Of a stretch of DNA of 64,000 nt, positions 33,680-43,450 are shown piece after piece. The translations under genes and the position numbers were made by a program. This DNA comes from JAWXTK01 sp044433645 (GTDB lineage Bacteria; Bacteroidota; Bacteroidia; Bacteroidales; Rikenellaceae): contig JAWXTK010000001.1 in NCBI GenBank assembly GCA_044433645.1, positions 70,171-134,170 of the forward strand, written 5' to 3'. The notes under the pieces are model-generated. The model made no database searches. It was not told the DNA's origin and was given only the letters and a program-made list of their open reading frames with translations. The first letter of the stretch is position 1. Each line of letters begins with the position of its first letter.

Positions 33680-36600
33680 ATGAAAAACGAAATAAAAAAA
33701 GTACTACTATTAGGCTCTGGAGCTCTTAAAATTGGTGAGGCAGGCGAATTTGACTACTCAGGTTCTCAGGCTTTGAAAGCTCTTAAAGAAGAAGGTATAG
33801 AAACAATACTTATCAACCCAAATATCGCTACGGTGCAAACCAGCGAGGGTGTTGCCGATCAAATTTACTTCCTACCTGTAACTGCTTACTTTGTTGAGAA
33901 AGTTATCGCTAAGGAACGTCCTGACGGCATCATGCTAGCATTTGGAGGTCAAACAGCACTTAACTGTGGTGTTGAACTTTATCGCGCAGGCATACTTGAA
34001 AAATACGATTTGAAAGTATTGGGTACACCAGTTCAAGCTATTATCGACACCGAAGATAGAGAATTGTTTGTAAACAAACTTGATGAAATAGATGTTAAAA
34101 CCATTAAAAGCGAGGCAGTAGAAAATAAAATTGATGCGCGCCGTGCAGCCAAAGAATTAGGCTATCCAGTTATCGTGCGTGCAGCTTACGCTCTTGGAGG
34201 TTTGGGTTCAGGTTTTTGTGATAACGAGCAGGAGCTTGATGTTTTGGTTGAAAAAGCATTCTCGTTCTCGCCTCAGGTTTTGGTTGAAAAATCATTACGT
34301 GGTTGGAAAGAGGTTGAGTATGAGGTTGTTCGCGATAGATTCGACAACTGTATCACTGTTTGTAATATGGAAAACTTCGACCCACTAGGAATACACACTG
34401 GTGAGAGTATCGTGGTTGCGCCCTCTCAAACACTAACAAACTCAGAATATCACAAATTGCGTGAACTTGCAATTAGAATCATACGCCACATAGGCATCGT
34501 GGGTGAGTGTAATGTTCAATATGCGTTTGATCCTCAGAGCGAGGACTATCGTGTTATTGAGGTTAATGCACGTTTGAGCCGTTCGTCTGCTTTGGCATCT
34601 AAAGCTACGGGTTATCCTTTGGCTTTTGTAGCTGCTAAGTTGGGTCTTGGTTACGGACTTTTCGATTTGAAAAACTCTGTTACTAAAGAAACTTCGGCTT
34701 TCTTTGAGCCAGCACTTGACTATGTAGTGTGTAAAATACCACGTTGGGATTTGAGTAAATTCCAAGGTGTAGACCGTGAGCTAGGTTCATCTATGAAATC
34801 TGTGGGTGAGGTTATGGCCATAGGACGTACTTTTGAGGAGGCTATCCAAAAAGGTTTACGTATGATAGGCCAAGGTATGCACGGTTTTGTTGAGAACAAA
34901 GAATTGGTTATCGAGGATGTTGACAAAGCACTTCGCGAACCAACAGATAATAGGATTTTTGTAATCTCTAAAGCATTTAGAGCTGGTTACACGGTGGATC
35001 AAATCCACAATTTAACTAAGATAGATAAATGGTTCTTAGAGAAATTGATGAATATCATCAACACAGCCAACGCTCTTGAGGCTAATCCAACGGGAGAGGG
35101 CGAGATTAATATAGATGCAGAACTTTTACTGCGTGCAAAACAACTAGGTTTCTCGGATTTCCAAATCGCCAGAGCCGTAGGTAACGCAGAGATAGGAATG
35201 CACCAATCTATATTAAAGGTAAGAGATTACCGTAAAAAATTAGGTATATTGCCAGTTGTTAAACAAATTGACACCATGGCAGGTGAGTTCCCAGCTCAAA
35301 CTAACTACCTATATTTAACTTACTGTGGTTCGGCTAACGATATCAAATACACGGGCGACCACCGTTCTATCGTAGTACTTGGTTCTGGAGCTTATCGTAT
35401 TGGTTCATCAGTTGAGTTTGACTGGTGTGGCGTTCAGGCGCTTAACACTATTCGCAAGGAGGGCCTTCGCTCGGTTATGATTAACTACAACCCTGAGACT
35501 GTGTCTACTGACTATGATATGTGTGATAGACTTTACTTCGATGAGCTTACTTTTGAGAGAGTAATGGATATTTTGGAGTTAGAAAATCCTCAAGGTGTGA
35601 TAGTATCTACAGGTGGCCAAATTCCAAACAACCTAGCACTTAGACTAGATGCTGAAAATGTGCCTATCTTGGGTACAACAGCTAAGAGCATAGACAACGC
35701 TGAGGACAGAGAGAAATTCTCGGCAATGCTTGACAGAATAGGCGTAGACCAACCACGTTGGAGAGAGTTAACATCGCTAAATGATATTAACGAATTTATC
35801 GACGAGGTAGGTTTCCCAGTGTTGGTACGTCCTTCTTATGTGCTTTCGGGTGCAGCTATGAACGTATGTTCTAACCAAGAGGAGTTGGAGCGTTTCTTAG
35901 AGCTTGCAGCTAATATCTCTAAACAACACCCTGTTGTTGTGAGCCAATTCTTGGAAAATGCTAAGGAAGTTGAGATGGATGCTGTGGCTAAAGACGGTGA
36001 AATTATCGCTTATGCAATTTCAGAACATATAGAATTTGCAGGGGTTCACTCAGGTGACGCTACGATTCAGTTCCCTCCACAAAAACTTTATATCGAAACT
36101 TTCAGACGTATTAAACGCATTAGTAAACAAATCGCTAAGGAGCTTAATATCTCTGGACCTTTCAATATCCAATACCTAGCTCGTGAGAATGATATTAAAG
36201 TTATCGAGTGTAACTTGCGTGCTTCACGTTCATTCCCATTTGTTAGTAAAGTGCTTAAAATCAACTTTATAGAGCTTGCGACTAAGATAATGTTAGGCCA
36301 AGAAGTTGAGAAACCATCTAAAACTTTGTTTGACTTAGATTACGTGGGTATCAAGGCATCTCAGTTCTCGTTTAGCCGTCTACAAAAAGCCGACCCAGTG
36401 TTGGGTGTTGATATGGCATCGACTGGTGAGGTTGGATGTATAGGTGATGATACTTCTTCGGCTGTGTTGCAAAGTATGCTGTCTGTGGGTTACCGTATTC
36501 CTCAGAAAAATATTATGCTTTCGACAGGTACGCCTAAACAAAAAGCTGATATGATGAGTGCAGCTAAGATGTTGGTAGCTAACGGATTCAACCTATTTGC

Positions 36601-36907
36601 TACGGGAGGCACTTACAACGCACTACAAGAAAATGGCATAGCATCAACTAAAGTTTACTGGCCAAGCGAAGAGGGCACTCCTAGAGCACTAGATATGTTA
36701 CACGAGAAACAAATCGACATGGTTGTTAACATACCTAAAAACCTAACGGCAGGCGAGTTAGACAATGGATATAAGATACGTCGTGCAGCTATTGATCTAA
36801 ATATTCCACTATTAACAAATGCTCGTTTGGCTAGTGCATTTATCAACGCTTTCTGTACTATGAGCGTGGATGATATCGCAATTAAGAGCTGGAGCGAATA
36901 TAAATAA
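33680..36907 (+). CDS. carB: Carbamoyl-phosphate synthase large subunit
   Basis: 1075 residues, full length. Two homologous ATP-grasp halves are visible (first KVLLLGSGALKIGEAGEFDYSG, second VVLGSGAYRIGSSVEFDW), and a C-terminal MGS-like allosteric domain (KMLVANGFNLFATGGTYNAL). The enzyme makes carbamoyl phosphate from bicarbonate, ammonia and two ATP. Third gene of the operon. Confidence 0.98.
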   Translation: MKNEIKKVLLLGSGALKIGEAGEFDYSGSQALKALKEEGIETILINPNIATVQTSEGVADQIYFLPVTAYFVEKVIAKERPDGIMLAFGGQTALNCGVELYRAGILEKYDLKVLGTPVQAIIDTEDRELFVNKLDEIDVKTIKSEAVENKIDARRAAKELGYPVIVRAAYALGGLGSGFCDNEQELDVLVEKAFSFSPQVLVEKSLRGWKEVEYEVVRDRFDNCITVCNMENFDPLGIHTGESIVVAPSQTLTNSEYHKLRELAIRIIRHIGIVGECNVQYAFDPQSEDYRVIEVNARLSRSSALASKATGYPLAFVAAKLGLGYGLFDLKNSVTKETSAFFEPALDYVVCKIPRWDLSKFQGVDRELGSSMKSVGEVMAIGRTFEEAIQKGLRMIGQGMHGFVENKELVIEDVDKALREPTDNRIFVISKAFRAGYTVDQIHNLTKIDKWFLEKLMNIINTANALEANPTGEGEINIDAELLLRAKQLGFSDFQIARAVGNAEIGMHQSILKVRDYRKKLGILPVVKQIDTMAGEFPAQTNYLYLTYCGSANDIKYTGDHRSIVVLGSGAYRIGSSVEFDWCGVQALNTIRKEGLRSVMINYNPETVSTDYDMCDRLYFDELTFERVMDILELENPQGVIVSTGGQIPNNLALRLDAENVPILGTTAKSIDNAEDREKFSAMLDRIGVDQPRWRELTSLNDINEFIDEVGFPVLVRPSYVLSGAAMNVCSNQEELERFLELAANISKQHPVVVSQFLENAKEVEMDAVAKDGEIIAYAISEHIEFAGVHSGDATIQFPPQKLYIETFRRIKRISKQIAKELNISGPFNIQYLARENDIKVIECNLRASRSFPFVSKVLKINFIELATKIMLGQEVEKPSKTLFDLDYVGIKASQFSFSRLQKADPVLGVDMASTGEVGCIGDDTSSAVLQSMLSVGYRIPQKNIMLSTGTPKQKADMMSAAKMLVANGFNLFATGGTYNALQENGIASTKVYWPSEEGTPRALDMLHEKQIDMVVNIPKNLTAGELDNGYKIRRAAIDLNIPLLTNARLASAFINAFCTMSVDDIAIKSWSEYK

Positions 36908-36915
36908 TTAGGATT

Positions 36916-37239
36916 ATGAGTGATTTTTGTCCAAAGTGTAAAGGCGAGAACAATTATTTTGACGGCTCGCTAAATGTATGCCCAGATTGCGGCCATGAGT
37001 GGAACGATAACGATGTTGTGGAGACTACCCCTGGCGTTGCTAAGGACAGCAATGGAGCAGAATTATTTGACGCAGACGCAGTTACGGTAATCAAGGATTT
37101 GAAGGTCAAGGGCTCTTCTATGGTCATTAAGCGAGGCACGAAGGTTAAGTCTATCAGATTAACTGACGACCCGGAGTATGTAGACTGCAAGATTGAAGGC
37201 AGTAGTATAGTATTAAAAACTATGTTTTTAAAGAAATAG
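36916..37239 (+). CDS. yjdM: PhnA/YjdM-family zinc-ribbon protein
   Basis: 107 residues. The N-terminal zinc ribbon (CPKCKGENNYFDGSLNVCPDC, given here as two CxxC pairs at residues 5-8 and about 22-25) is followed by the PhnA domain with the typical DADAVTVIKDLKVKGSS and VKSIRL segments. E. coli YjdM was named for phosphonate use but its biochemical role is not settled. It is eight bases after carB and is closed by the terminator at 37246. Confidence 0.9.
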   Translation: MSDFCPKCKGENNYFDGSLNVCPDCGHEWNDNDVVETTPGVAKDSNGAELFDADAVTVIKDLKVKGSSMVIKRGTKVKSIRLTDDPEYVDCKIEGSSIVLKTMFLKK

Positions 37240-37245
37240 GAAAAG

Positions 37246-37274
37246 GAAAAGCGCTCAGAGATGAGCGCTTTTTC
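37246..37274 (+). terminator. Terminator of the purF-car-yjdM operon
   Basis: Stem GAAAAGCGCTCA (37246-37257) with TGAGCGCTTTTTC (37262-37274), loop of four, T run. Confidence 0.85.
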
Positions 37275-37289
37275 TTGCTCGATGCTAGT

Positions 37290-37420
37290 CGCGCCTGCCC
37301 GGCGCAAGGGCGTTAAATGTTAACGGGGCACGACACTCCCAAAAAACAAAATGCTTTAGCATTTTGGCTGGAGCGCCACAAATCGCAAGATTTGTAATCT
37401 AAATTATAATTCATAATTTT
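37290..37420. repeat. Two-hairpin intergenic repeat element, copy A
   Basis: AAAATGC/GCATTTT hairpin (about 37348-37365) within CTCC/GGAG flanks, then a second hairpin ACAAATC/GATTTGT (37378-37397), then TTATAATTCATAATT. The same plan recurs at 46553-46635 with different bases in the second hairpin. Confidence 0.5.
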
Positions 37421-37430
37421 CACCCCCACC

Positions 37431-38099
37431 TTACTTCCTCTGGTGACGTCCCTTATTATTGTTCTGTTTGTTATTTTGCTTGTTTTGTCCCCTGTTTTGG
37501 GTGTGATTTTGTTTTTTGGGACGGTTTGTTTGGAACTGTTTATAATCACTTTTTAGCCCCGAGATAGCAACTTCATCTAAAGAAATATCGTGATTAGACA
37601 TGCGTTTGATATCTTTTATAATCGCCTCGTTATTAGGGTGTTCCTGATTATATTCAAAGCTTTTTGTACGCATATAACGCGCAATATTATTAAGCGTATC
37701 CGATATTTGAGCATCGTTTGCCTCGGTGCGCTCACTCTCCAAGGACTGAATAATTTTTTGAATATTTTTACCATACTGACGCTTTAAAATACGCTTAGTG
37801 GGGTAAGATAATTTCTGGGGCATAGGGCTCAGTGATTCGTGGGTAGGAATAGGATAAGGTGAATCCACATCTAACTGAAAATCAGCCATTAGAAACAGGT
37901 GGTCCCACAATTTATGTGTAAACTCAGCGCTATCGCGCAAGACAGTATTAAGGTTACCCATCACGGCTATCACACTTTTGGCCTGTTTATTGCGCTCATC
38001 TCTGTCCTCTATTGTTTTAAGATAATCCACCATTTCGTGAATATGTCTACCATATTCTGGAAGTACTAAAAGTTTGCGCTGATAATTATAATTTTTCAT
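37431..38099 (-). CDS. DUF4290 family protein with an Asn/Gln/Lys-rich C-terminal tail
   Basis: 222 residues. Residues 1-175 match the DUF4290 pattern (YNYQRKLLVLPEYGRHIHEMVDY, abbreviated; then LPEYGRH, FTHKLWDHLF and SYPTKRILKRQYGKNI). The last 40 residues are low-complexity, rich in Asn, Gln and Lys, and likely disordered and nucleic-acid-friendly. The family is confined to Bacteroidota and uncharacterised. It is divergent from the NtrC-like regulator. Confidence 0.85.
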   Translation of the reverse strand: MKNYNYQRKLLVLPEYGRHIHEMVDYLKTIEDRDERNKQAKSVIAVMGNLNTVLRDSAEFTHKLWDHLFLMADFQLDVDSPYPIPTHESLSPMPQKLSYPTKRILKRQYGKNIQKIIQSLESERTEANDAQISDTLNNIARYMRTKSFEYNQEHPNNEAIIKDIKRMSNHDISLDEVAISGLKSDYKQFQTNRPKKQNHTQNRGQNKQNNKQNNNKGRHQRK

Positions 38100-38228
38100 A
38101 AAATATTGTTAAAAATCATAGAAATGCTTAAAAAAGCTATAAGATTTGGTAAAAATGCAAGATTAAGAAAACTCCTAAAAAGCCTCACTTAAGGATAATA
38201 AAGATAATGGCTCATAGCCACATTTTGT

Positions 38229-38236
38229 TAACTTTG
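38229..38236 (+). promoter_or_regulatory. -7 element of the NtrC-like gene
   Basis: TAACTTTG, 52 bases before the ATG at 38288; I could not find a good -33. Confidence 0.5.
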
Positions 38237-38287
38237 ATACAAAAGTAATTTTTTTTAATTAAAACACAAAACAAATAATTTATTTTT

Positions 38288-39451
38288 ATGACACAAGTTT
38301 TAGTCGCAGACCCTCAAAAGAGTATTTGTAACGCTCTAAAAGAAAGACTCGAAGAGCAAGGATGCAAGGTTAATATCGCTAATCAAAAGCAAGACACGCT
38401 AGATTTTCTCGCGCGCCTTCACCCCGATTTAGTACTATGCGAACGCTCGCTCTTTAGCGAATGTTACACCAACGCTAAAGGTGCATTCTCGCCCTCAAAA
38501 CTCCCAACGATAATACTCTCAGACGAGGACAGTGTAAACTCCGTTGTTAGCATGATGCAATGTGGCGCAATAGGTTACTTAACCAAGCCCATAGACATGA
38601 ACAAACTAAACTCACTATTAAAGAAAATCAGCGCAAGCGAGAACAAACCTAACTCCCACAATGCAAAGAGTGAGCCAAAAGACAATCTAATAGAAATCAC
38701 GGGCACATCCTCAAAAATTATTCACATCAAAAACCTCATAGACAAAGTTGCCCCTTCAAACGCTCGCGTATTAATCCTAGGAGCTAACGGCACAGGCAAG
38801 GAATTAGTAGCTCACTGGCTGCATCAAAAAAGCTCACGTCTAGGCTCACCATTTATAGAAGTAAACTGCGCTGCCATACCCTCAGAGCTGATAGAAAGTG
38901 AATTATTTGGTCACGAGAAGGGTGCTTTCACCTCAGCTATTAAGCAACGCAAGGGCAAGTTTGAGCAGGCCGACGGCGGCACTTTATTTCTTGACGAGAT
39001 AGGTGATATGAGTCTTTCGGCTCAGGCCAAAGTGCTGCGCGCTCTGCAACAAAAACGCATATCAAGAGTCGGTAGCGACAAAGACCTAGAAGTTAACGTA
39101 AGAGTAATAGCCGCGACCAACAAAGACCTAAAGCAGGAGATAATCAATGGCAATTTTCGCGAGGATTTATATCACCGTCTGAGTGTCATCGTGATTAATG
39201 TGCCCCTGCTTGACGAGCACAAGGAAGATATCCCCATGTTAGTGGAGTGTTTTATGAATGAGATTTGCAAAGAATATGAGATTTGCCCCAAGAAAATAAG
39301 CCCCGAGGCCATGCAAAAACTCACAAAGATGCACTTTTCGGGCAATATCCGTGAACTTAGAAACGTAATCGAACGCCTAATAATTCTCAGCGAGGAGACT
39401 ATCACCCCCACAGATGTGGAGTTATATGCAAATAATGTGAGTTTTAGATAA
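38288..39451 (+). CDS. NtrC-family sigma-54 activator lacking a DNA-binding domain
   Basis: 387 residues. The N-terminal receiver has the acidic pocket residue D8 and the Lys in GYLTKPID, but the usual phosphorylated Asp is Glu52 (LVLCERS), a phosphomimetic change. The AAA+ domain follows: GANGTGKELVAH (Walker A), GAFTSA (the sigma-54 contact loop, normally GAFTGA) and GGTLFLDEIGD (Walker B), then the R-finger region and a lid domain. The protein ends at NNVSFR with no Fis-type helix-turn-helix. It should therefore act from solution or through a partner, or be constitutively active. A separately encoded HTH partner is not seen next to it. Confidence 0.88.
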   Translation: MTQVLVADPQKSICNALKERLEEQGCKVNIANQKQDTLDFLARLHPDLVLCERSLFSECYTNAKGAFSPSKLPTIILSDEDSVNSVVSMMQCGAIGYLTKPIDMNKLNSLLKKISASENKPNSHNAKSEPKDNLIEITGTSSKIIHIKNLIDKVAPSNARVLILGANGTGKELVAHWLHQKSSRLGSPFIEVNCAAIPSELIESELFGHEKGAFTSAIKQRKGKFEQADGGTLFLDEIGDMSLSAQAKVLRALQQKRISRVGSDKDLEVNVRVIAATNKDLKQEIINGNFREDLYHRLSVIVINVPLLDEHKEDIPMLVECFMNEICKEYEICPKKISPEAMQKLTKMHFSGNIRELRNVIERLIILSEETITPTDVELYANNVSFR

Positions 39452-39490
39452 GGAGAATTATAAAAATCATAAGTAAACAATAAATTTTCC

Positions 39491-40435
39491 TTATCTAAAA
39501 CTCAGGTTAGTAATCGCCAATAAAGACACTACCGAAATAACTATCCAAAGACTAACACCTAAGACTATGGGTCTAAAGCCCGTAGTCTTTAATGCCGCGA
39601 GTGAAATACTAGAACCTATCAAAAACAAAGTCACCACAAGCATGCTTTTAGAAAGAGAGTAAATATGAGCCGACAATGAGCCAAGATTCACAAAACTATT
39701 TAAACACATAGCCCCCACAAACATAAAAATAAACCAGGGAATAGAAATCTTCTTGGTCTTAGAGCGAAACAAAAATACAGACATTATAGAAATAGGTATT
39801 ATCCACAGCGCCCTTGTTAATTTCACACATGTAGCCACCATGAGAGCCTCATCTCCATAAGTTGCAGCTGCACCGACAACTGAGCTTGTGTCATGAATAG
39901 CTATTGCGCTCCAGAGTCCAAATTCATATTGCGAAAGATTAAAAAAATGACCCAGCATAGGGAAAATCACAAGAGCAATAGAATTCAGCAGAAAAACAAC
40001 CCCCAGTGATATAGAAATCTCCTCACTCTTAGCATTGATAGCAGGAGCTACGGCAGCAATAGCACTACCTCCACAGATAGCCGTACCTGAGGAAACTAAA
40101 TAAGCCATGCGTTTATTTATACCAAGCACCCTGCCCAAGAAATACCCAAGCACAAGCACCAAAGAAATAGAAAAAATCGTCAATACAAATCCTTCCTTTC
40201 CCGAAGAAAGTGCCTCATAGACATTCATGCCAAAACCAAGACCAACGACCGATGCTTTCAGTAGCCAAGATGTTGTCTTAGAGGTAAAGCGTGGCATAGG
40301 ATTGCCAAAAACCAAGGTAAACAAAAACCCCAGAGCCAAGGCCACGGGCGCAACCACAAAAGGCAAAGCACACATAAGTGCCAAAATAACGAATGAGAAT
40401 TTAAGCGCATTAGCGCGAGTAAAATAAGTTTGCAT
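39491..40435 (-). CDS. YeiH-family putative sulfate exporter
   Basis: 314 residues with about ten hydrophobic helices. The pattern GLGFGMNVYEAL, SGTAICGGSAIAAVAPAI and IHDTSSVVGAAATYG matches the YeiH/UPF0324 family (putative sulfate exporter family in databases). Sulfate transport is a database name, not shown for this protein. The location near sulfatase genes makes an anion role attractive. A promoter -7 element lies at 40471-40478 with an A+T-rich hairpin in the leader. Confidence 0.9.
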   Translation of the reverse strand: MQTYFTRANALKFSFVILALMCALPFVVAPVALALGFLFTLVFGNPMPRFTSKTTSWLLKASVVGLGFGMNVYEALSSGKEGFVLTIFSISLVLVLGYFLGRVLGINKRMAYLVSSGTAICGGSAIAAVAPAINAKSEEISISLGVVFLLNSIALVIFPMLGHFFNLSQYEFGLWSAIAIHDTSSVVGAAATYGDEALMVATCVKLTRALWIIPISIMSVFLFRSKTKKISIPWFIFMFVGAMCLNSFVNLGSLSAHIYSLSKSMLVVTLFLIGSSISLAALKTTGFRPIVLGVSLWIVISVVSLLAITNLSFR

Positions 40436-40470
40436 CGCAGAGTAAATAATTTTTTATTAATTACTCTGCA

Positions 40471-40478
40471 AAAGTAAT
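40471..40478 (-). promoter_or_regulatory. -7 element of the YeiH-like gene
   Basis: TACTTTTG on the minus strand, 36 bases upstream of the start at 40435; the leader carries AGAGTAA/TTACTCT arms. Confidence 0.5.
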
Positions 40479-40480
40479 GA

Positions 40481-41932
40481 TTATTTTTTAGTATTAAAAG
40501 GAGTAAATTCCACGGTCTCGTCTCGCCACGAGGGTTTGCGTTTAGCGTATATAATAAAAGGTATAATCACAAATACCACAGCACCCACGGCTAAGACCAA
40601 ATACCACACCATATTACTACCCACAGCTATCTGCGAGGGAGGAATAAAACTAAGCACAAAGGCTAAAAGCGAACCACTAAAGCCAAGTCCTGCAACTAAC
40701 CACAACAATAAGTTCCCTTTGCCTATTCTAAAGGGTCTATCCACTTTTGGCATCTTATATCGCAAGACTATCACCGATGCAAACATCAAAAGATAAACTA
40801 TAAGATACAATAGTACAGTTAGTTGTGAGAGTATCTGATAAAACGACTGCACCGAGGGCATAACCACAAACAGCAGACTCAAAAGCGTTACAACACCCCC
40901 TTGAATAAGCAAAATATTGCGCTGAACCCCCATTTTATTGGTGCGCTGAAAAAACTTAGGCAAATAACCAGCCTTACCCACAACAAAAATACCTTTGGAA
41001 GGTCCTGCAACCCAAGTTAACACCCCTGCCAGCACTCCAAAAACAAGGGCCAAGGCCAAAATAGGCGATGCCCACGAGATATGTAGATATTTAAAGAAAC
41101 TATCAAAACCTATCAGAAGACTTTGCGTTAGGTTTATATCCTTAGAGGGGATAATAACCCCAAGAGAGAAAGTACCCAAAATAAAAATTAGAACAACTAT
41201 CAGCGAGCCCAAGAATATAGCTTTAGGGTAATTGCGCTTAGGATTATCAACATCCATAACATGCACGCCCATCATCTCCATACCTGCAAAAAACAGGAAA
41301 ATACTCGATGCTAAAACCAGATTATCTAGCTTAGTTAAGTCAGGGAAAAAACTTTGGCTCATATCCATTTGATTCACGCCACCAGTAGCTAAATAAGTAA
41401 TACCCAACACTATAAGCAAGGCCGAAGGAATAATGGTCCCTACGATACCACCTATTTTTGCAATTTTTCCAACCCAGCCAAGCCCTTTGAGCGAGATGAA
41501 AGTCGCCAGCCAATAAATCACAAGCACTGTTATAAGAGTAAAAATCTTATTACTAGCCAAGGGCGCACTCGTAGCATCGCCCACCAGCGAGAACGCTATG
41601 GCCACCGAGGCAAAGGTGAGCACCGTAGGATACCAAATAGTATTTTGTATCCACTGCAACCATATAGCCAAAAAGCCACCTCTAGCGCCAAAAGCCTCGC
41701 CAACCCAGCGAAACACCCCACCCTCAGAGGACGAAAACATAGACGCCAACTCAGCTGCCACCAAAGCCGTAGGAATCAAGAACACTAGTGTAGCAAACAA
41801 ATAATAGAAAGCCGAAGTAAGACCATAAGTAGCCTCAGCAGGCAAACCCCTGAGCGAGACCACGGCCGTGATATTCATTATCGCCAGGGTCAACACACTG
41901 AGCTTAGAGATAGAAGTTTTCTTGTTATTCAT
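40481..41932 (-). CDS. APC-family amino acid permease, GadC-like antiporter
   Basis: 483 residues with twelve hydrophobic helices. The opening SVLTLAIMNITAVVSLRGLPAEA and the segments EGGVFRWVGEAFG and WIQNTIWYPTVL match the glutamate:GABA antiporter branch of the APC superfamily. Its C-terminus (KPSWRDETVEFTPFN) is the short cytoplasmic plug type. Acid resistance or amino acid exchange is inferred; no decarboxylase gene is in the window. It is 45 bases upstream of the YeiH-like gene, but the -7 element in that gap suggests separate transcription. Confidence 0.85.
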   Translation of the reverse strand: MNNKKTSISKLSVLTLAIMNITAVVSLRGLPAEATYGLTSAFYYLFATLVFLIPTALVAAELASMFSSSEGGVFRWVGEAFGARGGFLAIWLQWIQNTIWYPTVLTFASVAIAFSLVGDATSAPLASNKIFTLITVLVIYWLATFISLKGLGWVGKIAKIGGIVGTIIPSALLIVLGITYLATGGVNQMDMSQSFFPDLTKLDNLVLASSIFLFFAGMEMMGVHVMDVDNPKRNYPKAIFLGSLIVVLIFILGTFSLGVIIPSKDINLTQSLLIGFDSFFKYLHISWASPILALALVFGVLAGVLTWVAGPSKGIFVVGKAGYLPKFFQRTNKMGVQRNILLIQGGVVTLLSLLFVVMPSVQSFYQILSQLTVLLYLIVYLLMFASVIVLRYKMPKVDRPFRIGKGNLLLWLVAGLGFSGSLLAFVLSFIPPSQIAVGSNMVWYLVLAVGAVVFVIIPFIIYAKRKPSWRDETVEFTPFNTKK

Positions 41933-41999
41933 AATATCTTTTTTGTTTTAAGAATAATTTAAAACAGGTTTTCATACAAATAATGTGCAAAAAAAATCT

Positions 42000-42007
42000 T
42001 ACATTTG
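42000..42007 (+). promoter_or_regulatory. -7 element that fixes the sulfatase start
   Basis: TACATTTG; a start upstream of it (41983) is excluded, so the ATG at 42034 is used. Confidence 0.6.
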
Positions 42008-42033
42008 TAGGTAAAGAAAAAAAGCCTAAGAAA

Positions 42034-43449
42034 ATGAATAAACTTTTGCTCACAACCTTAGCTCTTGGAGCAGCAGTTAGCTCAACAAGCGCAAAGAAAA
42101 CTACTCAACCCAATATAATATATATCCTAGCCGACGATTTAGGCTACGGTGATTTGAGCTGCATGGGTCAAGATAAATTCTCAACGCCCAACATAGATGC
42201 CCTAGCAAAACAAGGTATGTTGTTTACTCAACACTATGCCGGATGCACTGTGAGTGCACCCTCGCGCAGCACTCTTGTAACTGGCCAACACACAGGTTTC
42301 ACCCACATTCGTGGCAATAAAAACGCAGGCAAAGGCGAAGGACAAGTAGCAATACCTAAGGATAGATACACCATATTTAATCTATTCAAAGACAATGGTT
42401 ACACGATAGGAACTTTTGGCAAGTGGGGTTTGGGCGCTCCTAATTCTGAGGGCTCGCCTAAGAATATGGGGGTTGATACTTTTTTTGGGTATAATTGTCA
42501 GGCTTTAGCTCATGATTACTACCCACCATATTTGTGGGAAAACGACAAAAAGTTTATTCTAAAGGGCAACGAAAATAACCAAGAGACGCAATATGCAGCA
42601 TATTTGATACACGATAGAGCAAAAGAATTTATCAAAGAGAACAAAGATAAACCTTTTTTCATGTATTACGCCACAACTCTACCCCATGCCGAACTTCGTT
42701 TACCAGATGAGGAAATCAAGCCTTTTGAAAATAAATTCTTGCCTGAGAAAACATTTAAAGGACCTACAAAAGCAAGAAGTGGCTCTTACGCATCGCAAAA
42801 CAGAGGCCATGCAGCCTTTGCAGCCATGGTAACTTTGCTTGATAGGCAAGTTGGCGAGATAGTGGCTACTCTAGATGAGCTTGGCATTGCCGACAACACC
42901 TTGATTATCTTTACATCTGATAACGGTCCTCACGAGGAAGGTGGCGCAGACCCTAAATATTTTAACAGCAACGGCCCTCTAAAAGGCATCAAGCGTGACA
43001 TGTATGAGGGTGGCATAAGAGTGCCCATGATAGCTAAGTGGCCTGGCAAGATTAAAGCATCTTCGCGCACAACTCACATATCTGCTTTTTGGGATTTTCT
43101 ACCAACAGCGTCCGAGATTTTAAACACAAAAGTTACAGCCGAAATCAACGGTATTTCTTACCTACCAACCCTAATGGGCAAGCCTAAAAAACAAGTACAG
43201 CACGAATATTTGTACTGGGAGTTTCATGAAAGAGACGGTCGTCAGGCTTTGCGTATGGGAAAATGGAAGGCTGTAATCTATGATTTAGCAAAAGGTGGCG
43301 AGCTAGAACTTTATGATTTGAGCACAGACATAGGCGAAGAAAATAACCTTGCTGACTCGCACCCCGAACTTGTAAAACAAATAAAAGAAAAATTAAAAAC
43401 AGCTAGGTGTCCAAATTATGTGTTCCCTAAGCTAAATAACTTACTTTAG
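42034..43449 (+). CDS. Secreted sulfatase, arylsulfatase A-like, Ser-type
   Basis: 471 residues from ATG 42034. A signal peptide of about 20 residues precedes the metal site YILADDLGYGD. The formylglycine motif is S74-A-P-S-R78. A Cys at 71 lies three residues earlier and is not in the motif. GTFGKWGLG carries the conserved Lys, and IFTSDNGPH the second metal site. It heads a group with an orphan protein and RlmF; spacing of one base to the next gene suggests an operon. Substrate unknown. Confidence 0.93.
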   Translation: MNKLLLTTLALGAAVSSTSAKKTTQPNIIYILADDLGYGDLSCMGQDKFSTPNIDALAKQGMLFTQHYAGCTVSAPSRSTLVTGQHTGFTHIRGNKNAGKGEGQVAIPKDRYTIFNLFKDNGYTIGTFGKWGLGAPNSEGSPKNMGVDTFFGYNCQALAHDYYPPYLWENDKKFILKGNENNQETQYAAYLIHDRAKEFIKENKDKPFFMYYATTLPHAELRLPDEEIKPFENKFLPEKTFKGPTKARSGSYASQNRGHAAFAAMVTLLDRQVGEIVATLDELGIADNTLIIFTSDNGPHEEGGADPKYFNSNGPLKGIKRDMYEGGIRVPMIAKWPGKIKASSRTTHISAFWDFLPTASEILNTKVTAEINGISYLPTLMGKPKKQVQHEYLYWEFHERDGRQALRMGKWKAVIYDLAKGGELELYDLSTDIGEENNLADSHPELVKQIKEKLKTARCPNYVFPKLNNLL

Positions 43450-43450
43450 A

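Noticed and set aside
41983..42033. Longer start for the sulfatase at 42034
   Set aside because: It begins before the -7 element at 42000-42007 and would push a Lys-rich stretch before the signal peptide.
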